From Rhizobium rhizogenes (lineage in GTDB: Bacteria > Pseudomonadota > Alphaproteobacteria > Rhizobiales > Rhizobiaceae), in the NCBI RefSeq assembly GCF_002005205.3, contig NZ_CP019702.2:1864001-1928000 (forward strand): 64,000 bases of DNA, given 5' to 3'. Positions 34,764-44,045 of the stretch are shown here, piece after piece (within the stretch, counting starts at the first letter, position 1; every line of letters begins with the position of its first letter). The notes beneath the pieces were generated by a model. It saw nothing but the letters and a program-made list of their open reading frames with translations. It made no database searches and was not told the origin of the DNA. The position numbers were made by a program, and so were the translations under genes.

Positions 34764-35519
34764 TCAGGCCTTGCTGTTTCGGTAATCGTGAACGGCCTTG
34801 CCGAATGCCTCGAACAGGGCACGTGAGGGTGCATCCGTTTCAGCCCAATATTCCGGATGCCATTGCACGCCGACGGCAAAGCCCTTGGCATCGATGACGG
34901 AAACAGCCTCGATGGTGCCGTCTGCCGCCGTTGCCTCCACCTGCAGGCGTGGTGCGGTTTCGGCTATCGCCTGCCGGTGCAGCGAATTGATCTGGATTTC
35001 ACCCGACATGCCGAGATGCTGCGCAATGCAGGAGCCTTCGCGCACATGCACGGGCTGGCGGATGGCGAAGGCCACGTCGCGGTCGTCATGTTCCGGCTTG
35101 CGGTGATCCCAGACGCCTGGCTGTTCCTGAATTTCCGAAGCAAGCGTGCCGCCGAGCGCGACGTTCAATTCCTGAATGCCGCGACAGATGGCGAGCATCG
35201 GAATGGCGCGTTCGATGGCGCGGCGAATGAGCGGCAGGCTGGTGGCGTCGCGGGCGGGATCGAAGGGGCCGTCGCTCTCCCGCGCCTCTTTTCCGTAAAG
35301 GGCAGGGTGAACATTGGTTGCCGAGCCGGATACGAGCAGACCGTCGACCCGGTCCAGAATGGCGTCGATCTCGTTACCATCCTCGAAAGCCGGGACGATG
35401 AAGGACATGACGCCCGCGACTTTCAGGGCGGCGGAGAGATACTGGTTTTGCGCGGCGTGCCAGTCGGCTCCGGCGAAATGCCTGATGTCGGCGGGGACGG
35501 CGATAATGGGTTTTGGCAT
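34764..35519 (-). CDS. Gamma-glutamyl-GABA hydrolase-like class I amidotransferase (PuuD family)
   Basis: 251 residues with the peptidase C26/class I glutaminase fold. The nucleophile elbow is AICRGIQELNVALGG (Cys about residue 113), and the catalytic His is in GVQWHPEY near 219. PuuD cleaves gamma-glutamyl-GABA in putrescine breakdown; other family members act on other gamma-glutamyl amides. The start has GGAG 6 bases upstream. Convergent with the importer operon and divergent from the TRAP binding-protein gene, with no putrescine-pathway neighbours, so its substrate is open. Confidence 0.87.
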   Translation of the reverse strand: MPKPIIAVPADIRHFAGADWHAAQNQYLSAALKVAGVMSFIVPAFEDGNEIDAILDRVDGLLVSGSATNVHPALYGKEARESDGPFDPARDATSLPLIRRAIERAIPMLAICRGIQELNVALGGTLASEIQEQPGVWDHRKPEHDDRDVAFAIRQPVHVREGSCIAQHLGMSGEIQINSLHRQAIAETAPRLQVEATAADGTIEAVSVIDAKGFAVGVQWHPEYWAETDAPSRALFEAFGKAVHDYRNSKA

Positions 35520-35811
35520 GGCTGCTCCGGGGCGAATCTTCGAAATTTGTGCGACTGCCGGTGAGCCAAGTCAAGCAGGCGTTTTGCGTTTTGGCGGGAA
35601 TGGATGCGCCTAAAGTATAAGGCGCCGCGAAGATATTTCAGTTGCAAATAAAATACGAAGGTGACTTCCGGAAATGGCCGGTTTTCCGCGATTAATTCTT
35701 GATGCGGGTGCTTGTCAGTCGGGCGGTAACCGTGCTTACTTTGCTGCGATGCCTGAACAGCAAAAGGGGAATTCAAAGCTGCGGGCAGCGTTCATATCTG
35801 GGAGGATATAG

Positions 35812-36906
<1,095 letters not shown>

Positions 36907-36938
36907 TTATTCGGTAACGGCGGCGGACCGGGCAAAGG

Positions 36939-36967
36939 CCTCGGAGATTTCGGTCTCCGGGGTTTTT
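36939..36967 (+). terminator. Terminator after TRAP binding-protein gene
   Basis: CCTCGGAGA at 36939-36947 pairs with TCTCCGGGG at 36954-36962 (one G-T pair) around a 6-base loop, followed by five T residues, 33 bases after the stop. Confidence 0.8.
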
Positions 36968-37126
36968 GCTGTGCGGAAGCCTTCATGTATCCGACAACAA
37001 AGGATGATTTACGATCGGACCTGTTGTGAGCGAAAGCAGCAGGCTCCGCGACCAGCCGGAGTGTCGGTGGGGATTGGCCACGCCGACCTCGGCAAAGGCC
37101 TTGCTCTCAACTGTGGAGGTGATGTG
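36968..37126. other. Gap before candidate small gene
   Basis: Together with the flanking parts, the 389 bases between the convergent TRAP genes hold a terminator (36939-36967), a candidate 29-residue gene (37127-37216) and two hairpins. In the rest I see no gene. Confidence 0.5.
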
Positions 37127-37216
37127 ATGTGGAAACCACTGAGCATTACGCTTTGGCTTAGGAAAAACCGGACGGGCTGGTCTATCTCCGTCCGGTTCAA
37201 TTTTCTAAGCAGATAA
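37127..37216 (+). CDS. Candidate 29-residue protein of unknown function
   Basis: A short frame starting MWKPLSITLWLRKN and ending NFLSR. What supports it is the Shine-Dalgarno: GGAGGTGAT at 37115-37123 is fully complementary to the 3' end of 16S rRNA and puts GGAGG 7 bases before the ATG. The sequence alternates hydrophobic and polar residues in two runs around Asn-Arg-Thr-Gly, which looks like a beta-hairpin rather than a membrane helix. Most of its coding region is also a hairpin (37157-37209), so it could instead be part of a structured RNA. I do not recognise the family. Confidence 0.4.
   Translation: MWKPLSITLWLRKNRTGWSISVRFNFLSR
37156..37210. repeat. Long interrupted hairpin
   Basis: AACCGGACGG (37166-37175) pairs with CCGTCCGGTT (37187-37196) across a 12-base loop; outside it GCTTAG (37156-37161) pairs with CTAAGC (37205-37210), with short unpaired bases between. 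It lies within the candidate small gene and between two convergent operons. Confidence 0.5.
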
Positions 37217-37222
37217 GCTAAC

Positions 37223-37250
37223 GGAAGGCAGGGCTGGAACCCTGTCTTCC
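37223..37250 (-). terminator. Hairpin downstream of TRAP permease genes
   Basis: GGAAGGCAGGG at 37223-37233 pairs with CCCTGTCTTCC at 37240-37250 (one G-T pair) around a 6-base loop. It is 46 bases past the large-permease stop on the minus strand. No T run follows in either direction, so termination is likely but inefficient. Confidence 0.5.
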
Positions 37251-37295
37251 ACTCCGCAACTATAAGCGTTTCGCCCAATCCTTACAAGACAGCTC

Positions 37296-38765
37296 TTACG
37301 GTCCGATCTTCGGGGGTTCGCCGAGATTAGGCATGCCCGGCAAGCCCCCTGGCTGGCCGAAGTTGGGCATGGTGTTGCCGCCTTGATTGCCGAAGGCGGG
37401 CACCTCGATCTTGATGGAGTTCAGATCGACCTCGGGCGCCTTGTCGAGCCAGTAGGTGACGGATTCCGGCCAGAAGATCACGATGGCGACGAGGATAAGC
37501 TGCATGCCGAGCCACGGGATGGCGCCCATGTAGATATCCGATGTCTTGACCGAGCGCGGCGCGATGGAGCGCAGGTAGAACAGCGCAAAACCGAAGGGCG
37601 GATGCATGAAGCTCGTCTGCATGTTGATGCAGATCAGCACGCCGAACCAGATCAGGTCGATGCCGAGCGACTGGGCGATTGGCGCCAGCATCGGAATGAC
37701 GATGAAGGCGATCTCGAAGAAATCGAGGAAGAAGGCGAGGAAGAAGATGAAGATGTTGACGAAGATCAGGAAGCCGATGGGGCCGCCCGGAATGCCCGAC
37801 AACATATGCTCGATCCACAGCGAACCGTCCATGCCCTGAAAGACGAGGGAAAAGCAGGTGGCGCCCACCAGAATGAACACCACCATGGAGGTGATATGCA
37901 TGGTGGAATGCATGCCCTGCTTGACGAGGTCCCAGGTAAGGCGGCGATGTGCTGCGGCAAGCGCCATGGCACCAACGACGCCGAGCGCCCCGGCTTCCGT
38001 GGGGGTTGCAAGGCCGAGGAAAATGGTGCCGAGCACAAGGAAGATCAGCACGATGGAGGGGATCATGCCCGCCAGCACGCGAAATACCAGCTTGCGGTCC
38101 AGTTCGCCGCGGGCTTCCGGCGGCAGCGCCGGCAGGTCCTTCGGCCGCACGATCGACATCAACAGGATGAAGAGCATGAAGATGGCGACCTGCAGGATCG
38201 ACGGGCCGACCGCACCGAGATACATGTCGCCCACGGATTTGCCGAGCTGATCGGCAAGGACGATCAGCACGAGTGACGGGGGAATGACCTGCGTGATCGT
38301 GCCCGATGCGGCGATGACGCCGGTGGCAAGCCGCGGATTATACCCGTATTTCAGCATGATCGGCAGCGAGATCACGCCCATGGTGATGACGGAGGCGGCA
38401 ACCGTGCCGGTGATGGCGCCGAGGATCGCGCCGACGATGATGACGGCATAAGCGAGACCGCCGGGAATGGCGCCGAACAGTTTGCCCGTGCCCTCCAGCA
38501 AATCCTCCGCCAGCCCGCATCGTTCGAGGATCGCGCCCATGAAGGTGAAGAAGGGAATGGCGAGCAGAAGATCGTTCGAGACGATGCCGAAGATGCGCAG
38601 CGGCAAAGCCTGAAGAAAGGCCGGTGAAAAATGCTCGGTGAAGATACCGATGACACCGAAGACGAGGCCGACGGTGGCAAGCGAGAAGGCGACTGGAAAT
38701 CCGTAAAGCATGAAGATGATCATGCCGAGGAACATCAGTGGCGGAAGAATACCATATTCAAACAT
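37296..38765 (-). CDS. TRAP transporter large permease (DctM family)
   Basis: 489-residue inner-membrane protein with about 12-13 membrane segments, the sodium-coupled channel part of the TRAP transporter. ILERCGLAEDLLEG near residue 80 and SGTITQVIPPSLVLIVLADQLG near 155 are family blocks. After the last membrane segment it has a tail of about 45 residues rich in Gly, Pro and Asn, not common in DctM proteins of about 430 residues; its role is unknown. AGGA precedes the ATG. It follows the small permease gene by 32 bases. Confidence 0.93.
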   Translation of the reverse strand: MFEYGILPPLMFLGMIIFMLYGFPVAFSLATVGLVFGVIGIFTEHFSPAFLQALPLRIFGIVSNDLLLAIPFFTFMGAILERCGLAEDLLEGTGKLFGAIPGGLAYAVIIVGAILGAITGTVAASVITMGVISLPIMLKYGYNPRLATGVIAASGTITQVIPPSLVLIVLADQLGKSVGDMYLGAVGPSILQVAIFMLFILLMSIVRPKDLPALPPEARGELDRKLVFRVLAGMIPSIVLIFLVLGTIFLGLATPTEAGALGVVGAMALAAAHRRLTWDLVKQGMHSTMHITSMVVFILVGATCFSLVFQGMDGSLWIEHMLSGIPGGPIGFLIFVNIFIFFLAFFLDFFEIAFIVIPMLAPIAQSLGIDLIWFGVLICINMQTSFMHPPFGFALFYLRSIAPRSVKTSDIYMGAIPWLGMQLILVAIVIFWPESVTYWLDKAPEVDLNSIKIEVPAFGNQGGNTMPNFGQPGGLPGMPNLGEPPKIGP

Positions 38766-38797
38766 GGGAAATATCCTGAAGATTCAGATCGGCGCGA

Positions 38798-39337
38798 TCA
38801 TTGCAGGGGTTTTTCGTACTTCGTATCCAGCGCATAAAGCCCGTTGAGGGCGCCTATGCGCTTGATGAGTTCGGAAAATCCCTGAAGAACCAGCAGGGCG
38901 AAACCGGCGAAGATGACGAGTTTCACGGGCCAGCGGATGAGGCCGCCGGCATTCGAGGATACTTCGTTCTGGTGCCAGGACAGTGTGAACATGGGCCAGG
39001 ACAGCCAGGCCAGATAAACGCAGCCTGGCAGCAGGAACAGAACGATGCCGACAATGTCCACCCAGATGCGGCTGCGCGCTGAAATCGCGCCATAGATGAT
39101 ATCGACACGCACATGCTCGTTCATGCGCAGCGTATAGGATGCGCCGATAAGCACGATGAAGGCGAACATGTACCACTGGATCTCCAGCCAGCCGTTCGAG
39201 CTGTAGTTGAAGGCATAACGAACCATGGCGTTGCCGGCGCTGACGAGGCAGCAGATGAGCACCAGGTAACCGGCGACCTTGCCCAGAGCTTCGCTCGCAA
39301 GGTCTATCAAAGCACTTATTTTCAAAAGCGATTTCAT
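38798..39337 (-). CDS. TRAP transporter small permease (DctQ family)
   Basis: 179 residues with four predicted membrane segments, the helper subunit that pairs with DctM. VSAGNAMVRYAFNYSSNGWLEIQWYMF near residues 35-60 is the family region (shown here only by its ends: VSAGNAMVRY and WLEIQWYMF). The start has GAGGGG upstream. The gene lies first in a two-gene minus-strand operon; the matching binding-protein gene is on the plus strand at 35812. Confidence 0.9.
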   Translation of the reverse strand: MKSLLKISALIDLASEALGKVAGYLVLICCLVSAGNAMVRYAFNYSSNGWLEIQWYMFAFIVLIGASYTLRMNEHVRVDIIYGAISARSRIWVDIVGIVLFLLPGCVYLAWLSWPMFTLSWHQNEVSSNAGGLIRWPVKLVIFAGFALLVLQGFSELIKRIGALNGLYALDTKYEKPLQ

Positions 39338-39751
39338 GACTTTCCCCTCTTCCCTTACCGGGCCCTTTGCGGGTTATGGCGGAGAGCAAAGCCGGAAAGC
39401 TCCCGCGGCGGCCACGCCTCCACGTGTCTCCGCTCAGACTAGTTCCGGTGTTCCTCCCCACAGAATCCCGTGTATGGGCAGGCCGTACGAAAAGCAACTA
39501 AAACCGCGACCGGACGGGGCGAAGGGCCGTGCTTTTCAACCGTTTGCGCAAGAATGTTGCCCGGTCGCACGCTTTGCCCGGTTCGGCGGATGCCGCGTGC
39601 GGCATGGCTGCTCTTTCGCTCGGAACGCATTGCGCTTTTCTTCGACTTCATGTTACCTCTGCTGACGGAGAATCCGGCATGAGCCCGTCACCGTTCGCAG
39701 GATAATGGTCTTGCGCGGCGGGAGCGTCGGATGGAGCAAAGGGGAAGCGGA
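39338..39751. other. Intergenic region without a recognised gene
   Basis: 414 bases between divergent transcripts (TRAP permeases leftward, oxidase subunit IV rightward). It must carry both promoters. Short open frames cross it on both strands but none has a convincing ribosome-binding site or protein-like composition. Confidence 0.5.
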
Positions 39752-39976
39752 ATGAGCGAACACCACACGGGTCCGGTCGAAGTTGGCGCCGAGATGAACT
39801 ACGCCGAGCATGAAAAGACCTATAACGGCTTTCTGGCTCTGACGAAATACGGCACCATGGTCCTGTGCGTGCTGCTGCTGGCCATGGTCGCCGGTTTCTT
39901 CACGTCTGCGGGCTTCCTTGGCGGCCTCATTGTCTTCCTCGTGCTTTCGGCTGCGGGCTTCATTCTGCTGCGCTGA
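39752..39976 (+). CDS. aa3-type cytochrome c oxidase subunit IV
   Basis: 74 residues: a soluble N-terminus MSEHHTGPVEVGAEMNYAEH, followed by two hydrophobic segments or one long hairpin (residues 33-72). This is the small fourth subunit found in alphaproteobacterial aa3 oxidases, which associates with the main subunits in the inner membrane. The other oxidase genes are not in the window. The ATG at 39752, with GGGGAAGCGGA before it, gives the conserved start; an earlier in-frame ATG at 39731 adds seven residues. Confidence 0.85.
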   Translation: MSEHHTGPVEVGAEMNYAEHEKTYNGFLALTKYGTMVLCVLLLAMVAGFFTSAGFLGGLIVFLVLSAAGFILLR

Positions 39977-40047
39977 ACGATCCGCCGTCTCGAAGGATTT
40001 CCTGCGCGGGGACCCGGAAGATGCCGGACAATCGGAAAGGCCAGGCC

Positions 40048-40578
40048 ATGAAACGTCTGTTATCCTGTCTGTTTCTGTTCGTGGTGCTGGCGCAGCCCGC
40101 GCTGTCGCGAGATATATCACCGTCTGAGCAGGACAGTTTGCGCCAGCAGATCGAACGGTTCAACAGCGCCCTGAACGGGCAGGATTTCGAGACTGTCGGC
40201 AAGACGGTGCCGCCGAAAATCTTCGAGTCCATCGCACGCGATGCGGGCGTGACCGTCGAGCAATTGCGCAGCGCCCTGACGACGCAGATGCAGATGGCGC
40301 TCGCTGCGGTCAAGATAACCGAGTTTACCATGGACAAGCAGGCGATCCGCCTTGAGCAGACGCCGGACGGAACGCCCTATGCGCTTATTCCGACGAAAAC
40401 GGTGATGGAAACCAACGGTCAGACGATCGAGGCGAATTCCCACACGCTGGCGCTGATGGACGGTACCGACTGGTATCTGCTGCGCGTGAGTGACCAGCAG
40501 CAGGTGACGATCCTGCGAAAGGTCTATCCATCCTTCGCTACCGTGGAGTTTCCGGACGATTCCATGCAGGTGAAATAG
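40048..40578 (+). CDS. Secreted protein of unknown function
   Basis: 176 residues with a clear signal peptide (MKRLLSCLFLFVVLAQPALS, cleavage after residue 20). The mature part is mixed alpha/beta: two helices (about 25-85), then strands including TPYALIPTKTVMETNGQTIE and a C-terminal WYLLRVSDQQQVTILRKVYP. The layout resembles small periplasmic NTF2-like proteins, but I do not recognise a family. An in-frame ATG 27 bases earlier is possible; the chosen start makes a proper signal peptide. It lies 71 bases after the oxidase subunit gene on the same strand. Confidence 0.75.
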   Translation: MKRLLSCLFLFVVLAQPALSRDISPSEQDSLRQQIERFNSALNGQDFETVGKTVPPKIFESIARDAGVTVEQLRSALTTQMQMALAAVKITEFTMDKQAIRLEQTPDGTPYALIPTKTVMETNGQTIEANSHTLALMDGTDWYLLRVSDQQQVTILRKVYPSFATVEFPDDSMQVK

Positions 40579-40655
40579 CCGTCATTCCCGGAAGTATCTC
40601 GGCTTTATGCGGAATACGTTGCCCTGTTTCGGCTATTGCGCCGGCCTCGCCTGCG

Positions 40656-41909
40656 TCAGGAAAAACGCCCCGGCCGGAACGGATCGACGGAGATCGCCGT
40701 CTCCTCGCCATTGGCCAACTGCGTTACGAGACGGGCGGTCGCCGCCGATTGCGTCAGGCCCAGATGGCCGTGGCCGAAGGCGTAGATGACGGAAGGCGTG
40801 GTGCGCGCCGTGCCGATGACGGGAAGACAGTCCGGCATTGACGGGCGAAACCCCATCCATTGCCGTCCGCCCTCCGTCTTGAGACCGGGCAGGAAACGTC
40901 CTGCCTTTTTCAGCATCGCTTCCGACCGCTTGAAATTCGGCTCCAGATCCAGCCCGCCAAGCTCGACCGCGCCACCGACACGGATGCCGGAGGAAAGCGG
41001 CGTCACGACGAAGCCATGATCGTTGAAATAAAGCTGGCGCGTCAGGTTGAATGCGCCGGCGGGCAGGGTGGTGTTGTAGCCCCTCTCCGTTTCCAGAGGC
41101 ACGATATTGCCAAGCGTCGCGGCAAGTTTCTTCGACCAGGCGCCGCATGCGATCACCACCCTGTCGGCATCGATCTTGTCGCCGTTCTCCAGGGTGACGA
41201 TCGTGCTTTCACCGACAGCATCGATGCGTTCCGCCTCGCCCTTGCGCAGGCTCGCACCCCTGGCAATCACCAGATCGAAAATCGCACGGGTGAAATCATG
41301 AGGATCGGAGACCTGCATGCCGTCCGGCGAGAACATGGCATGGCGGAACTGCGGGGCAAGACCCGGCTGCAATTCGTCTATCCGGTTACGGCCGACACGC
41401 TCAAAGGAGAAGCCCGCGCGCTGCTTTTCATCCCAGTCCCTGGCGGCGGCGTTCAGGCTTGCCTCGCTGTCATAGAGATCAAGCGTACCGGTTCTCGAGA
41501 CAAGGGCGGAAAGTTCCGGCATGGCGGCGACATGCGCCATTTCCGTGGCCGCCAGCCGGTTGATATCGCTCAGCACTCTCAGCCCATGGCGGAAGTTGCG
41601 TTCGGCGCTGGCACGCCAGAAACGCCAGAGCCACGGTGCGATCTTTGCGGCATAGGCCGGCGGCACGCTGAGCGGGCCGAGCGGATCGAACAGCCAGCGC
41701 GGCGCTTTTTTCATGATGCCGGGGGAGGGAATGGGGATGATTTCCGGAAAGGCCAGTATACCGGCATTGCCGGAACTTGCGCCACCGGCAATCTCGCCGC
41801 GCTCCAGAAGGACGACCTCCCGCCCGGCGTTCTGCAGATAAAGCGCCGCCATCGAACCGATAATGCCGGTGCCGATCACCAGCACGTCGCATTTCAGGGT
41901 TTTGGTCAT
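40656..41909 (-). CDS. FAD-dependent D-amino acid oxidoreductase (DadA-like)
   Basis: 417 residues of the DAO family. N-terminal FAD-binding motif VIGTGIIGSMAALYL (GxGxxG at residues 13-18), then GGASSGNAGILAFPEIIP near 41, and a C-terminal IYAFGHGHLGLTQSAATARL typical of DadA-type dehydrogenases that oxidise D-amino acids to 2-oxoacids and pass electrons to the respiratory chain. AGGAG is 5 bases before the ATG. It stands alone, convergent with the secreted-protein gene and divergent from the chemoreceptor, so its substrate is not indicated by context. Confidence 0.88.
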   Translation of the reverse strand: MTKTLKCDVLVIGTGIIGSMAALYLQNAGREVVLLERGEIAGGASSGNAGILAFPEIIPIPSPGIMKKAPRWLFDPLGPLSVPPAYAAKIAPWLWRFWRASAERNFRHGLRVLSDINRLAATEMAHVAAMPELSALVSRTGTLDLYDSEASLNAAARDWDEKQRAGFSFERVGRNRIDELQPGLAPQFRHAMFSPDGMQVSDPHDFTRAIFDLVIARGASLRKGEAERIDAVGESTIVTLENGDKIDADRVVIACGAWSKKLAATLGNIVPLETERGYNTTLPAGAFNLTRQLYFNDHGFVVTPLSSGIRVGGAVELGGLDLEPNFKRSEAMLKKAGRFLPGLKTEGGRQWMGFRPSMPDCLPVIGTARTTPSVIYAFGHGHLGLTQSAATARLVTQLANGEETAISVDPFRPGRFS

Positions 41910-42229
41910 CGGCGCTCCTGCAACACAAATCTTTCAAGCCCGCCATAACAATGAATGGCGCCTCGATGAAAGGCCGCATTGCGTCGCGATCGCAGAAATA
42001 TCAGCACTGTGGCAAATAAGCGGTTCATATATGGCTGGGGCGTAACGATCGTTCTTCCGGTCTTCACCGCCAGATCAGGCCTTTGGCGCGATAGTTATAA
42101 ACCATCATTAATCGCTATTTAACGCTGTCCCGCTAGTTTTGCGCGCGGGCAGACTGACCGGTTTTCAGCCTCTGGATTATCCAGGGTTAGGAGGTCCGCA
42201 AACTTGTCTTGGTTGGGGGTTGAAAAAGC
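41910..42229. other. Divergent promoter region, no gene seen
   Basis: 320 bases between the DadA-like gene and the chemoreceptor gene. A+T-rich around 42085-42125. An AGGAGGT at 42189-42195 stands 8 bases before a TTG at 42204 that is out of frame with the chemoreceptor; the short frame it opens runs about 26 codons into that gene. Confidence 0.5.
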
Positions 42230-43966
42230 ATGTCTCACTTTTCTAGGTTTGGGTTGGATGCGTCTGCGGTGCTGGAAGCCCTGAACCGCTCACAGGCGAT
42301 CATCGAATTCGATCTGACCGGCAAGGTTCTCAAAGCGAACGATAATTTCTGCAAGGCCATCGGTTACACGCAGGAAGAGATCGTCGGCCGCCATCATCGC
42401 ATGTTCCTTTCCACTGAAGATGCGGCGTCTGCGCAATACAAGGCTTTCTGGGAAAAACTGTCGCGCGGCGAACACGACAAGGGCCAGTACCGCCGGCGCG
42501 CCAAAAGCGGCGCCGATATCTGGATCGAAGCGTCCTACAATCCGGTTTTCCGCTTCGGCAAACCCTACAAGGTGGTCAAGATCGCCACGGACATCACCGT
42601 GATCAAGCGCCAGAGCGCCGAGGACAATGGCAAGCTCTCCGCACTTTCCCGTGCGCAGGCCATGATCGAATTCTCACCGGACGGAACGATCCTGAGCGCT
42701 AACGAGAATTTCCTCGAAGCGATGGGATATTCGGCGCAGGAAATCATCGGCAAGAACCACTCGATGTTCTGCGATCCCTCCTATGTCGGGTCAGCGGAAT
42801 ACCGGACCTTCTGGGAAGGGCTGCGAACCGGCCATTTCTCCACCGGCCAGTTCATGCGGCTCGGCAAGGCTGGCAAGCGCGTCTTCATCCAGGCATCGTA
42901 TAATCCCATCCTCGATGATCGCGGGCAGGTCTTCAAGGTTGCCAAATTCGCCTTCGACGTGTCGGACCGGGTACATGCGGTGGAAGAACTCGGTGCGGCG
43001 CTGGAGAGGCTCTCCCAGTGCAACATCCGCATCACGCTGGACAAGCCGTTCGTTGGCGAGTTCGAAGGACTGCGGCGCGATTTCAACAAATCGATCGCGG
43101 AATTCCAGAAGACGCTCGAGAATGTTCTCGGCCAGACAGGTGACCTGACGCGCAGCAGCCAGGAAGTCAGCGAGGCCTCCGTCAATCTCGCCGAACGCTC
43201 CCGCGAGCAGGCCGTGGCGCTGGAGGAAACCTCGGCGGCGCTGGAAGAGATCACCGCGACGGTTCAATCATCCACCGAGAACATGAAGGAGACGCGCAAA
43301 CTCGTGCAGAGCGCGCGGGCATCCACGGTCGCTTCCACGGAAGTGGTCGAACGGACGGTCGACGCCATGCAGCGCATCGAGACCGCATCGCGGGAAATCA
43401 GCCAGATCATCGGTGTCATTGACGAGATTGCCTTCCAGACCAACCTTCTGGCGTTGAATGCTGGTGTCGAGGCGGCACGGGCGGGCGATGCCGGCAAGGG
43501 GTTTGCCGTGGTGGCGCAGGAAGTACGCGAACTGGCGCAACGCTCCGCCAACGCCGCCAAGGAAATCAAGGTGCTGATCAATAATTCCGGCAGCGAGGTT
43601 CTTGAAGGTGTCCGGCTGGTTGGCGAGACCGGCGAGGCGCTGAAACAGATCGACGCACTGGTCAGGCACATTGACGGCAATGTCGACATGATTTCGAAGG
43701 CGGCCGATGAACAGGCCGTCGGCATCAGCGAAATCAACAAGGCCGTCAACCGGCTCGACCGGATGACGCAGGAAAATGCCGCGATGAGCGCCCGTACCAC
43801 CGCGATCAGCACCACGCTGGCGCAGGGCGCCGATGTGCTGGCACAGCTTGTCAGCCTGTTCAAACTGAACCGCCGCACGGTTCAGCGCGAAGACGGAGCG
43901 TCCGCCCGGCCGGAATTTTCAAACGCCGGCCGGCGCGACCAGCAGGCGGGACGCGCCGCAGCGTGA
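42230..43966 (+). CDS. Cytoplasmic methyl-accepting chemotaxis protein with two PAS domains
   Basis: 578 residues, no membrane segment. Two PAS domains lie at about 10-125 and 135-250 and are similar to each other (IIEFDLTGKVLKANDNF and MIEFSPDGTILSANENF, then GYTQEEIVG and GYSAQEIIG), typical of energy or redox taxis sensors that may hold FAD or heme. A HAMP-like stretch follows, and the signalling domain occupies about 300-520, with the tip AFQTNLLALNAGVEAARAG. No C-terminal pentapeptide for CheR/CheB docking. The start follows GGGGG; an in-frame stop lies three codons upstream. It would tune swimming to internal redox or metabolic state. Confidence 0.93.
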   Translation: MSHFSRFGLDASAVLEALNRSQAIIEFDLTGKVLKANDNFCKAIGYTQEEIVGRHHRMFLSTEDAASAQYKAFWEKLSRGEHDKGQYRRRAKSGADIWIEASYNPVFRFGKPYKVVKIATDITVIKRQSAEDNGKLSALSRAQAMIEFSPDGTILSANENFLEAMGYSAQEIIGKNHSMFCDPSYVGSAEYRTFWEGLRTGHFSTGQFMRLGKAGKRVFIQASYNPILDDRGQVFKVAKFAFDVSDRVHAVEELGAALERLSQCNIRITLDKPFVGEFEGLRRDFNKSIAEFQKTLENVLGQTGDLTRSSQEVSEASVNLAERSREQAVALEETSAALEEITATVQSSTENMKETRKLVQSARASTVASTEVVERTVDAMQRIETASREISQIIGVIDEIAFQTNLLALNAGVEAARAGDAGKGFAVVAQEVRELAQRSANAAKEIKVLINNSGSEVLEGVRLVGETGEALKQIDALVRHIDGNVDMISKAADEQAVGISEINKAVNRLDRMTQENAAMSARTTAISTTLAQGADVLAQLVSLFKLNRRTVQREDGASARPEFSNAGRRDQQAGRAAA

Positions 43967-44012
43967 CAGGGCGGGTCTTTGCCCGCTCCGACTTATCGAC
44001 GCTATTTGGTGA

Positions 44013-44040
44013 TGCGGATGCCTGTGGTCAGGTATCCGCA
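44013..44040. terminator. Hairpin between convergent chemoreceptor and monooxygenase genes
   Basis: TGCGGATGCCTG and CAGGTATCCGCA form a 12-base-pair stem with one G-T pair and a 4-base loop (TGGT). It fills most of the 79-base gap between convergent genes, so it probably serves both. There is no strong T run. Confidence 0.65.
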
Positions 44041-44045
44041 CGCTG

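Noticed and set aside
39439-39651. 70-codon minus-strand frame in the gap upstream of dctQ
   Set aside because: No ribosome-binding site, Arg/Lys-rich without pattern, no recognised family.
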